DNA of 43,341 nucleotides from Nitratireductor aquibiodomus NL21 = JCM 21793. GTDB taxonomy: Bacteria > Pseudomonadota > Alphaproteobacteria > Rhizobiales > Rhizobiaceae. This document shows, in pieces, positions 8,222 to 15,479 of the stretch; the first letter of the stretch is position 1, and each line of letters opens with the position of its first letter. A model generated the notes under the pieces. It saw only the letters and a list, made by a program, of their open reading frames with translations, was not told the DNA's origin and made no database searches. The position numbers were made by a program, and so were the translations under genes. The stretch lies in contig NZ_BAMP01000033.1 of the NCBI RefSeq assembly GCF_000615975.1, positions 1 to 43,341 of the forward strand, given 5' to 3'.

Positions 8222-9196
8222 TCAGTCGGGAAACTGGTTGCGCGTGTCGAGCAGGTCCGTCGGAAGCAGTTCCACGTCCTGATTGCGGCCGGGCACGACC
8301 GAGAAGTCGCGCTGATAGATGCGGTCGCGGTTCTTGGCGACAATCGTGTAGTCGCCTTCAGCGAGCACCATTGAAGCATAGGCGCTGACCGTCTCGTAGA
8401 CGATTTCGCCGGTGTCGGTGAGTACGGACCACGCAGTGTCGGCGATGGCTTCGCCGCCGCGCTCACGGACAAGCTTCATAGTAAGGTCGGCAGCGCGGTG
8501 TTCGACCGTTGCCTCAGTCAGCTTTCCGGCCTCGACACGGATATCGGAGCGAATGACGGCGTTCATGGCTCCATATTTCGCCACGACATGGTAGGTGCCG
8601 GCATTGAGGCGCACGATGCTGCCCGGCTCGACATTGGGCAATATCAGATTTCCATCGCCAATATTGTCTTCGCTCGCCTCGTAGATCGAGAAGCGGAGCT
8701 GGTTCTGCGGAATTCGCACGCCGCCGGGCAGGATCGCGTTCAGCTTGAGCCCGCCCGCATCGAGAAAGAGATCCTCGCGCACCGGCTCACGACCGACGGT
8801 GATGCGCTTGGTGACGCCAGCGCGACCGTAGGCCGCGTGGACGAGGTAACTGCCCGGTGCAAGCTCGAACACACCGTTGCCGCCGCGCGCTGTGGCCACG
8901 AGCGGGAGTTTTTCGTCGGCACCCGGCTGTGTTCCAAAAATGCGCCAGACAAGACCGTTGGGGATTTCCTCGCCGCCTTCGTTCAAATGAGCGACGAGCG
9001 TGACCTCGCCGGTATCGGCAATGGCCAGTGCATCGTCCACCGAGGCAGGAGCGTAATTGTTGAGGCCGGGCAGGCGCAGACCATCGACGGCCACTGCCGC
9101 ATCATCCTGTGCATGGGCGGGAACCGCCATCCCGAATGAGGCACACAGGGCGAGAATGGAAAGTGTCGTTCTTAAAGGACTGCGCATGTCCGACAT
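8222..9196 (-). CDS. Secreted protein with three beta-sandwich-like repeats, function unknown
   Basis: I do not recognise a named family; it resembles conserved exported proteins of rhizobia. The first 29 residues form a signal peptide: basic start, a hydrophobic stretch, and AHA before the predicted cleavage at QDD. The rest contains three related segments, each centred on a G-x-Y motif: ELAPGSYLVHAAYG, RLNAGTYHVVAKYG and VLAEGDYTIVAKNR. Each is followed by a strand pattern such as KRITVGREPVREDLFL or SDIRVEAGKLTEATV. This looks like tandem Ig-like or carboxypeptidase-regulatory-like modules, probably periplasmic. There is no catalytic signature and no lipobox. Starts at 9196 and 9187 are both possible, neither with a good ribosome site. 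It is divergent from the nitroreductase gene. Confidence 0.8.
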   Translation of the reverse strand: MSDMRSPLRTTLSILALCASFGMAVPAHAQDDAAVAVDGLRLPGLNNYAPASVDDALAIADTGEVTLVAHLNEGGEEIPNGLVWRIFGTQPGADEKLPLVATARGGNGVFELAPGSYLVHAAYGRAGVTKRITVGREPVREDLFLDAGGLKLNAILPGGVRIPQNQLRFSIYEASEDNIGDGNLILPNVEPGSIVRLNAGTYHVVAKYGAMNAVIRSDIRVEAGKLTEATVEHRAADLTMKLVRERGGEAIADTAWSVLTDTGEIVYETVSAYASMVLAEGDYTIVAKNRDRIYQRDFSVVPGRNQDVELLPTDLLDTRNQFPD

Positions 9197-9314
9197 GAAG
9201 CCCAAGGCGGTGGCAATTTCAAGGCGTTTGTGCGATCTGGTTTCCACGAGCCGCCAGCTTGTGCAAACCGTCCTGGCTGTTTCAGGCCATGCATATCCCA
9301 CAGGAGACAGACAA

Positions 9315-9899
9315 TTGCACCCATCCGTGCTTGATTTCATGCTCGCGCGCCGCTCTACGCCGGTGAAGGATCTTGCGGAACCGGCACCGACCGATAAGGA
9401 AATCGAGACCATGTTGACGGTGGCCTCGCGCGTGCCCGATCATGGCCGGCTGACGCCATGGCGCTTCATTCTTTACCGTGGCGATGTGCGCAGGCAGATC
9501 GGCGAGGCGCTGGCCGCACGCGCCATCGAGCGCGAGGGTCCGTTGCCGGAGCCGCGGATCGAGCAGGAGCGGACGCGGTTTTCGCGGGCGCCTCTGGTCA
9601 TCGGCGTGATCTGCGTGCCGAAGGAGAGCCCGACCATTCCCGAATGGGAGATGTTCCTGTCCGGCGGCATGGCTGCGATGAACCTGATGATTGCTGCAAA
9701 TGCGCTGGGCTACGGCACGAATCTCATCACCAACTGGTATTCGGACGATGCCGAAGGCCGCCGCATTCTGGGACTTGCACCGCGCGAACGGGTGGTCGGG
9801 TTCGTGCATATCGGTTCCTATGATGTGGAGCTTCTGGAGCGCCCGCGTCCCGAGCTCAAGACCATCGTTTCCGACTATGCCGGGCCATGGGAGGCGTGA
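9315..9899 (+). CDS. Nitroreductase family protein
   Basis: FMN-dependent oxidoreductase of the nitroreductase family; the physiological substrate is unknown. The 194-residue protein shows the N-terminal flavin-binding RRST, the helix ending in ASRVPDHGRLTPWRFIL, and the later GMAAMNLMIAANALGYGTN region where the family binds FMN phosphate. The initiation codon appears to be TTG at 9315, with GGAG eight bases upstream (AGGAGACAGACAATTG). The next in-frame ATG at 9339 would remove part of the first helix. The flavin-reductase-like gene starts 8 bp after its stop and is probably co-transcribed. That pairing suggests both use reduced flavin, though this is inference. Confidence 0.88.
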   Translation: MHPSVLDFMLARRSTPVKDLAEPAPTDKEIETMLTVASRVPDHGRLTPWRFILYRGDVRRQIGEALAARAIEREGPLPEPRIEQERTRFSRAPLVIGVICVPKESPTIPEWEMFLSGGMAAMNLMIAANALGYGTNLITNWYSDDAEGRRILGLAPRERVVGFVHIGSYDVELLERPRPELKTIVSDYAGPWEA

Positions 9900-9907
9900 G
9901 GGGAGGC

Positions 9908-10519
9908 ATGATGTTCTACGAACCGTCCAAAGGGCATGGCCTGCCGCACGATCCGTTCAAGGCCATTGTGTCGCCGCGCCCGATCGGGTGGATTTCCACG
10001 CTGTCGAAGGAGGGTGAGGCCAATCTGGCACCCTATTCTTTTTTCAATGCGATTTCGTCCAATCCGCATCTGGTGTTTTTTTCCTCGGAAGGGGCGAAGG
10101 ACAGCGCCACGCATGCAGAAGAGACCGGCGAGTTTGTCGTGAATCTTGCCAGTCATCATCTGGCGGAGCAACTGAATGCCAGTTCCGTCGATGCGCCGCG
10201 CGGTGTCAGCGAGTTCGCCTATGCGGGGCTCACGGAAGCACCTTCACTGCTTGTGAAACCGCCACGTGTTGCCGAGTGTCATGCGGCGCTCGAATGCAGG
10301 GTGACCGAGGTGCGACACCCTCTGGGGCTCGACGGTTCACCGGCTGGCGTGATTGTCGTCACCGGGGAGGTGGTGGGCGTCCATATCAGCGCGGCGGTGC
10401 TGAAAGACGGGCTGTTCGATGCAGTGGCAGCCGGCAATATGGCCCGCCTGGGGTATCGCGATTACTCGACTGTGACCGAAGTCTTTCAGATGACGCGCCC
10501 GCAGTGGAAAGACGGTTAA
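9908..10519 (+). CDS. Flavin reductase-like (FMN-binding split barrel) protein
   Basis: Member of the flavin reductase-like domain family (DIM6/NTAB group), which binds FMN in a split beta-barrel. Some relatives supply reduced flavin to partner oxygenases. The 203-residue protein has the family opening VSPRPIGWISTLSKEGEANL, then APYSFFNAISSNPHLVFFS and ETGEFVVNLAS. No partner monooxygenase is encoded nearby. Tandem ATGs at 9908 and 9911 follow GGGGAGG closely; the second has better spacing. It follows the nitroreductase by 8 bp, and its stop is 8 bp from the convergent lyase gene, so this is a two-gene unit. Confidence 0.88.
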   Translation: MMFYEPSKGHGLPHDPFKAIVSPRPIGWISTLSKEGEANLAPYSFFNAISSNPHLVFFSSEGAKDSATHAEETGEFVVNLASHHLAEQLNASSVDAPRGVSEFAYAGLTEAPSLLVKPPRVAECHAALECRVTEVRHPLGLDGSPAGVIVVTGEVVGVHISAAVLKDGLFDAVAAGNMARLGYRDYSTVTEVFQMTRPQWKDG

Positions 10520-10527
10520 CGTCTTTG

Positions 10528-11406
10528 TCAGACCGATGACGCCTCAGCCGCGCGTGCGAGAACGCGTTCTGCAAGGGCGAGGTGCGGGCGGTCATACATC
10601 CGCCCGCCGATGTTGACCACGCCGGCATTGCCGGCGGCTGAAAAGGCTTCCACCACGGCACGGGCCTTTTCCACCTCTTCATCCGAGGGCGTAAAGACGG
10701 TATTGATCGTTTCGACCTGCGCGGGGTGAATGGCCATCCTGGCAACGAAACCGTCGCGGACGGCCAGTTGGCAATCCCTTGTGAACGCCTCTGTATCCGA
10801 AAAGTTCGGGAACACGGTGTCGATGGCTGGAACGCCTGCCGCCGCGGCCGCCAGAAGCGTCATGTTGCGGGCGAGCTGAAAGAGCGGCGTATAGCTTCCG
10901 TCTTCATGGCGCGCAGCAAGCGCGCCGATATGGGCCGACAGGTCCTCCGCGCCCCAGGTCAGCCCGGCCAGCCGGTCGCTGGAACCCCGGTAGCTGGCGG
11001 CGTTGAGAACGCCCAGCGCCGTTTCCGTGATGATCGGCAGGATGCGCGTGCGGCCGTCCTCGATCCCGTTTTCCGCTTCGTGAACACGCAACGCGGCTGC
11101 GAGACGCGCGACATCGTTCCCGCCTTCCGCCTTGGGGAGCATGATGCCGTCCGGCCGGGCTCTCATGACGACAGCCAGATCGTCTTCGGTCAATCCGGTC
11201 GCAAGATCGTTCACCCGGACGTAAAGCTGAGCATTCGTGCGCGAGCGCGCCGACTGGAGGAAGACTGCAGTGATGCGCCGCGCCTCTGCCTTACTGTCGA
11301 GGCTGACCGAGTCTTCGAGGTCGGCGATCAGGACATCGCTCTGCGACCCGATGGCCTTTTCGAGCTTGCGTTGAGAATCACCGGGCACGAAGAGCAGTGA
11401 GCGCAT
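10528..11406 (-). CDS. CitE-like CoA-ester lyase (HpcH/HpaI aldolase family)
   Basis: TIM-barrel enzyme of the citrate lyase beta/malyl-CoA lyase family, which cleaves or hydrolyses CoA esters such as malyl-CoA. Key parts are MRSLLFVPGDSQRKLEKA (CoA-binding start), LIADLEDSV, the Arg in YVRVND, GIMLPKAEG with the metal-binding Glu, ITETALGVL and WGAEDLSA. Length is 292 residues, normal for the family. The ATG at 11406 overlaps the MaoC-gene TGA by one base (TGATG), implying coupled translation. With a MaoC-type hydratase directly upstream, candidate roles are in mesaconyl-/methylmalyl-CoA or malyl-CoA metabolism. Sequence alone cannot separate lyase from malyl-CoA thioesterase activity. Confidence 0.9.
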   Translation of the reverse strand: MRSLLFVPGDSQRKLEKAIGSQSDVLIADLEDSVSLDSKAEARRITAVFLQSARSRTNAQLYVRVNDLATGLTEDDLAVVMRARPDGIMLPKAEGGNDVARLAAALRVHEAENGIEDGRTRILPIITETALGVLNAASYRGSSDRLAGLTWGAEDLSAHIGALAARHEDGSYTPLFQLARNMTLLAAAAAGVPAIDTVFPNFSDTEAFTRDCQLAVRDGFVARMAIHPAQVETINTVFTPSDEEVEKARAVVEAFSAAGNAGVVNIGGRMYDRPHLALAERVLARAAEASSV

Positions 11407-11861
11407 CAGGCCTCTCTCTTTTTGAGGATCATCGCCTGGCGCAGGCAGCGGGCCACCAGCGTGTCATCCTGATTGTAGGCGCGGTGCTCGAATTCCACGA
11501 TGCCGCGATCGGGCCGGGATTTCGATTCGCGCACGGATTTCACCTCTGTCTCCACACGGATGGTGTCGCCATGGAACACCGGGTGAGGAAAGCTGGTTTC
11601 GGTCATTCCGAGATTGGCCACTGTTGTACCGAGCGTGGTGTCGTGGACGGAAATGCCGATCATCAGGCCGAGGGTAAAGAGGGAGTTGACCAGCGGCTTG
11701 CCCCATTCGGTCTTTGCCGCGAAATCGAAATCGATGTGCAGTGGCTGGGGGTTCAGCGTCATGGTCGAAAAGAGCATGTTGTCGCTTTCGGTGACGCTTT
11801 TGCGCAGCGTGTGCTGGAACACCTGTCCCGGCTGGAACTCCTGAAGATAAAGGCCGGCCAT
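11406..11861 (-). CDS. MaoC-family (R)-hydratase/dehydratase
   Basis: Hot-dog-fold enoyl-CoA hydratase-like protein of 151 residues. The family signature is present as DNMLFSTMTLNPQPLHIDFD, with the catalytic Asp/His pair of the hydratase-2 motif represented by N-PLH. It is followed by VNSLFTLGLMIGISV and the substrate-loop FHGDTIRVETEV. The ATG at 11861 has a strong GGGAGGA ribosome site six to seven bases upstream; the frame remains open further upstream but with unrelated residues. It overlaps the CitE-like gene and probably acts on the same CoA ester, for example mesaconyl-CoA hydratase-like chemistry. The promoter must lie in the 136 bp shared with the divergent DUF2336 gene. Confidence 0.88.
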   Translation of the reverse strand: MAGLYLQEFQPGQVFQHTLRKSVTESDNMLFSTMTLNPQPLHIDFDFAAKTEWGKPLVNSLFTLGLMIGISVHDTTLGTTVANLGMTETSFPHPVFHGDTIRVETEVKSVRESKSRPDRGIVEFEHRAYNQDDTLVARCLRQAMILKKREA

Positions 11862-11997
11862 TTCGTTCCTCCCGTCGTGCTCCGAAACGATCTTCAGCTT
11901 CTTGATAGGCGGGCCGGCCGCGCCCTGCAAGCGGGCACTTATGGTAAACGTTTCCTATACGAATTCACGCTAGGGTCGGTTCAGACAGGGCGGGAGT

Positions 11998-13152
11998 GTG
12001 GCTTCGGTGCAGGTGGTTCAGCATTTTCTCAAGTGGACGCAGACAGCAAAAGTGGCTGAACGCGCGGGCGCGGCGGCAGCTCTTGCCAGAGCCTATCTCG
12101 ACGGAGAGCTTCCGTTCGAGGATCGCTACGCCGCCGAGGCGGCGCTGACAGCCCTGCTTGACGATCCTTCTTCAAAAGTACGGTCTGCGCTGGCGGAGGC
12201 GCTCTCCATGAGCCGGCACGCGCCGGTGCAGGTGGTGGCGGCCCTGGCGGCGGATCAGCCGGATGTTGCCGCGCCGATCCTGGCCCGTTCGCCGGTCTTG
12301 TCCGACCCCGACTTGATCGACCGGGTGGCTGACGGGCGCGGGGGGACGCAATGCCTTATAGCGCGACGTCCCCAGTTGAGCAGGAGTGTCTCGGCGGCCA
12401 TCGCCGAGGTTGGATCGCTTGAGGCTTGTCTGGCATTGGCCGAAAACCCGAGCGCAGACATTGCAGCCGTGAGCTTCCGCCGCATGATCGAGCGCCATGG
12501 GAGCAATGCACCTCTGCGCGAGGCGTTGGCTGCCGACCCCCGTCTTCCCTCCGATTGCCGCCATGTGCTTCTGACGCAGCTTGGAGAAGCCCTGCGCGAC
12601 GCGCCGCTCGTGCGGGCGCTGGTGGGAGCGGCACGGGCGGAAAAGCTGACGCGGGATGCATGTATTCGTGCTTCGCTCACGTTGATCGAGACCATCGATC
12701 CGGAAGAACACGGAGCAATGGTGGAGCATCTGCGCATTCGCGGAGACCTGACAACGAGTTTCATCGTCAGGCTGGTGGCGCATGGCAAGATCGATTTCTT
12801 CGGTCATGTTCTCATGACCCTGACAGGGCAGCCCCTGGCCCGGATCAGCGGGCTTCTGGTGAATGGCCGCGACCTGGCGATGGCTGCGCTGTTGCAGAAG
12901 GCCGGGCTTGCAAAGCCCGTTCACCGGCCCATCATCCGGGCTCTGTCCGTCTGGCGCGAAGTGGCGCAGGGAAAGCGCCTGGCGGGCGCACAGGAAGTCT
13001 CATGGCTGATGCTGGAGAGCATCGGTGCAACGCCCGGGCAGTCGGGCCCGGCACAGGATGCTGCTGAACTGGCCGGCCTTCTGAGGTCCATCCATCTCGA
13101 CGCGCTGCGCGAGAACGCCCGCGTGCAGGCGCAGGCTATCGCCGCTGCCTGA
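11998..13152 (+). CDS. DUF2336 domain protein
   Basis: A 384-residue, mostly alpha-helical protein rich in Ala and Leu, matching the DUF2336 family of alphaproteobacteria by its repeated helical pairs (for example DDPSSKVRSALAEALSMSRH and CLALAENPSADIAAVSFRRM). The pattern resembles HEAT-type repeats, which would suggest a protein-binding scaffold. No signal peptide, membrane segment or catalytic motif is visible. The frame opens at GTG 11998, which is only one base from GGGAG; GTG 12007, ten bases away, is an alternative. It stands alone, divergent from the MaoC gene and convergent with parE. Function unknown. Confidence 0.85.
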   Translation: MASVQVVQHFLKWTQTAKVAERAGAAAALARAYLDGELPFEDRYAAEAALTALLDDPSSKVRSALAEALSMSRHAPVQVVAALAADQPDVAAPILARSPVLSDPDLIDRVADGRGGTQCLIARRPQLSRSVSAAIAEVGSLEACLALAENPSADIAAVSFRRMIERHGSNAPLREALAADPRLPSDCRHVLLTQLGEALRDAPLVRALVGAARAEKLTRDACIRASLTLIETIDPEEHGAMVEHLRIRGDLTTSFIVRLVAHGKIDFFGHVLMTLTGQPLARISGLLVNGRDLAMAALLQKAGLAKPVHRPIIRALSVWREVAQGKRLAGAQEVSWLMLESIGATPGQSGPAQDAAELAGLLRSIHLDALRENARVQAQAIAAA

Positions 13153-13181
13153 ACCCGAAAGAACGATCCAAACTGTTGATG

Positions 13182-13231
13182 GAGCATCGGAATAGCCCGA
13201 AAACCGGATTCCACTTTTCGGGCCGATGCTC
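13182..13231. repeat. Rhizobial-type intergenic palindromic element
   Basis: A 50-bp imperfect palindrome. The outer arms are GAGCATCGG (13182-13190) and CCGATGCTC (13223-13231); the inner arms are CCCGAAAA (13196-13203) and TTTTCGGG (13215-13222). A five-base bulge sits on the left side. Elements with this wording (CCCGAAAACCGG...TTTTCGGG flanked by GATGCTC) are, from memory, dispersed in many copies between genes in Mesorhizobium-like genomes. Here it separates the convergent DUF2336 and parE genes, touching the parE stop, and could act as a transcript-end hairpin for both. Confidence 0.75.
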
Positions 13232-15288
13232 TAGATATCCAGTTCTTCGGCGAACTCTGCATTCTCCTGAATAAAGCGGAACCGTGCCTCGGGCTTTGTT
13301 CCCATCAGAGAATCAATCGCGCTCTTTGTCGCTTCCTGACCGTCGAGAACCGTGACGCGCAGCAATGTGCGCTTGGCCGGGTCCATGGTCGTCTCCTTGA
13401 GCTGGCTCGCCATCATCTCGCCAAGGCCCTTGAAGCGGCCGATATCGACCTTGCCGCGGCCGGTGAACTCCGTTTCCAGAAGCTCGTCCTTATGCGCATC
13501 GTCACGCGCATACATCGTCTTGCCGCCCTGGCTGATGCGGTAGAGCGGCGGCACGGCCATATAGAGATGCCCGTTCTCGATGAGCTGCGGCATCTCCTGA
13601 TAGAAGAAGGTAATCAGCAGCGACGCGATGTGCGCGCCGTCAACATCGGCGTCCGTCATGATGATGACGCGGTCGTAGCGCAGGTCGTCTTCGCGGTATT
13701 TCGACCGCGTGCCGCAGCCGAGCGCCTGGGTGATGTCGGAAATCTGCTGGTTGGCGGCCAGTTTGCCAGTGCCGGCGCTGGCGACGTTCAGGATTTTGCC
13801 GCGCAGCGGCAGAACGGCCTGGCTGGCACGATTGCGCGCCTGCTTCGCGGAGCCGCCAGCCGAGTCGCCCTCGACGATGAAGATTTCGGCACCCGCTGCC
13901 GCACCCATGGTGCAGTCGGCGAGCTTTCCGGGCAGGCGTAGCTTGCGCACGGCGCTCTTGCGGCTGACCTCGCGCTCCTGACGGCGGCGAAGACGCTCAT
14001 CGGTGCGCGCCACCACCCATTCGAGCAGCTTGGAGGCTTCCTGCGGGTTTTCCGCCAGCCAGTGATCGAACGGATCGCGCACGGCGTTTTCGACAATGCG
14101 CATGGCTGCCGCCGTTGCCAGCTTGTCCTTGGTCTGGCCTACGAATTCCGGCTCGCGCACGAAAACGGAGAGCATGCCTGCGGCTGAAATCATCACGTCT
14201 TCGGAAGTGATGATGGACGCGCGCTTGTTGCCCGTCAGTTCCGCATAGCCGCGCAGACCGCGCAGCAGCGCGTTGCGGAAACCGGTTTCGTGCGTTCCGC
14301 CTTCCGGTGTCGGCACCGTGTTACAATAGGAATTGAGCATGGCGTCGCCGCCATACCAGGTGATCGCCCATTCCACCGCGCCATGGCCGGAGCTCTTTTC
14401 GCTGCGGCCGGAAAACACCTCCTTGGTGACCTGAAACTGGCCGTCCAGCGAGGCGTTCAGATAGTCCTTGAGGCCACCGGGGAAGTGGAACGTGGCTTTC
14501 GTCGGCGTCTCGTCCTTTTCGCCGATCAGTTCAGGCGCGCAAATCCAGCGTATCTCGACGCCGCCAAAAAGATAGGCCTTGGAACGCGCCATGCGGTAGA
14601 GCCGCGCCGGTTCGAATTTGGCGCCCTTGCCGAAGATTTGCTCATCCGGCTTGAACCGCACCTTCGTGCCGCGTCGGTTGTGCACGTCGCCGAGCTTTTC
14701 GAGCCCGCCCTGCGGCAGACCGCGCGAAAAGGTCTGGCGGAAGAGCTGGCGATTGCGGGCAACCTCGACTTCAAGAATTTCAGAGAGCGCGTTCACCACC
14801 GAGACACCGACGCCGTGCAGGCCGCCGGAGGTCTCATAGACCTTGGAATCGAACTTGCCGCCCGCATGCAGCGTGGTCATGATGACTTCGAGAGCCGACT
14901 TGTCCTTGAACTTCGGGTGCGGATCGACGGGGATGCCGCGGCCATTGTCGGTGACGGCGAGATGACCTTCCGTGTCGAGCTCCACTTCAATGAAGGTGGC
15001 GTGGCCCGCCACCGCCTCATCCATGGAGTTGTCGATGACTTCGGCGAAGAGGTGATGGAGCGCCTTGTCGTCGGTACCACCGATATACATGCCGGGACGC
15101 CGGCGGACAGGCTCCAGACCTTCGAGAACCTCAATGTCGGCCGCGCTGTACCCATCGCCGGAAGCTGCGGGTGCGGGCGAGGGTGCGGGGCGCGAAGCGG
15201 GCTTACGCTCGGGCGCTGCCGGCTCCGGCGTTTTCGCACGGTCCACATTGGCAGGCATTCCGGAGAAGAGGTCGTTGTTGTCGTCCAT
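13231..15288 (-). CDS. parE: DNA topoisomerase IV subunit B
   Basis: ATPase subunit of topoisomerase IV, which with ParC decatenates daughter chromosomes. The 685-residue product begins with a poorly conserved, Pro/Ala-rich segment of about 45 residues. The GHKL ATPase follows (FAEVIDNSMDEA, DNGRGIPVD, GGLHGVGVSVVNALS), then the transducer, then the TOPRIM domain (EGDSAGGSAKQARNRASQAV near residue 470 and MTDADVDGAHIASLL). The TOPRIM-proximal wording and C-terminus (GTKPEARFRFIQENA, FAEELDI) fit ParE better than GyrB. The ATG at 15288 is chosen because the Asp-rich MDDNNDLF start is typical; the frame stays open to 15444. The gene lies just downstream of gcvP on the same strand but is separated by 191 bp and a terminator. 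Confidence 0.93.
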   Translation of the reverse strand: MDDNNDLFSGMPANVDRAKTPEPAAPERKPASRPAPSPAPAASGDGYSAADIEVLEGLEPVRRRPGMYIGGTDDKALHHLFAEVIDNSMDEAVAGHATFIEVELDTEGHLAVTDNGRGIPVDPHPKFKDKSALEVIMTTLHAGGKFDSKVYETSGGLHGVGVSVVNALSEILEVEVARNRQLFRQTFSRGLPQGGLEKLGDVHNRRGTKVRFKPDEQIFGKGAKFEPARLYRMARSKAYLFGGVEIRWICAPELIGEKDETPTKATFHFPGGLKDYLNASLDGQFQVTKEVFSGRSEKSSGHGAVEWAITWYGGDAMLNSYCNTVPTPEGGTHETGFRNALLRGLRGYAELTGNKRASIITSEDVMISAAGMLSVFVREPEFVGQTKDKLATAAAMRIVENAVRDPFDHWLAENPQEASKLLEWVVARTDERLRRRQEREVSRKSAVRKLRLPGKLADCTMGAAAGAEIFIVEGDSAGGSAKQARNRASQAVLPLRGKILNVASAGTGKLAANQQISDITQALGCGTRSKYREDDLRYDRVIIMTDADVDGAHIASLLITFFYQEMPQLIENGHLYMAVPPLYRISQGGKTMYARDDAHKDELLETEFTGRGKVDIGRFKGLGEMMASQLKETTMDPAKRTLLRVTVLDGQEATKSAIDSLMGTKPEARFRFIQENAEFAEELDI

Positions 15289-15438
15289 GAAGCGTGTGGT
15301 TTCCTGTCCGCGAATCACCTCGCAGTTTGCCATGGTTTCCATGGCAAAGCGAAGCCTGTTCCGGTTCCGTTCGGAGTGTGTGGACGACGCTTTAACAGAA
15401 AGCGCGGGCCCGCGCCAAGAGGTGCGGTAAAAATGGGC

Positions 15439-15466
15439 GATCATCTCCCGGGGCGGGGAGATGATC
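15439..15466 (-). terminator. Intrinsic terminator after gcvP
   Basis: An 11-bp perfect stem, GATCATCTCCC paired with GGGAGATGATC around a six-base loop, lies 14 bp past the gcvP stop. Read on the minus strand it is followed by GCCCATTTTTACC, so the T-run starts five bases after the stem. It should end the gcvTHP transcript and isolate parE. Confidence 0.75.
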
Positions 15467-15479
15467 CGTTTCGTGCTGG

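Noticed and set aside
13231..15288. gyrB instead of parE
   Set aside because: The TOPRIM-proximal and C-terminal wording, the Pro/Ala-rich N-terminus, and a length under 700 residues fit rhizobial ParE better than GyrB.
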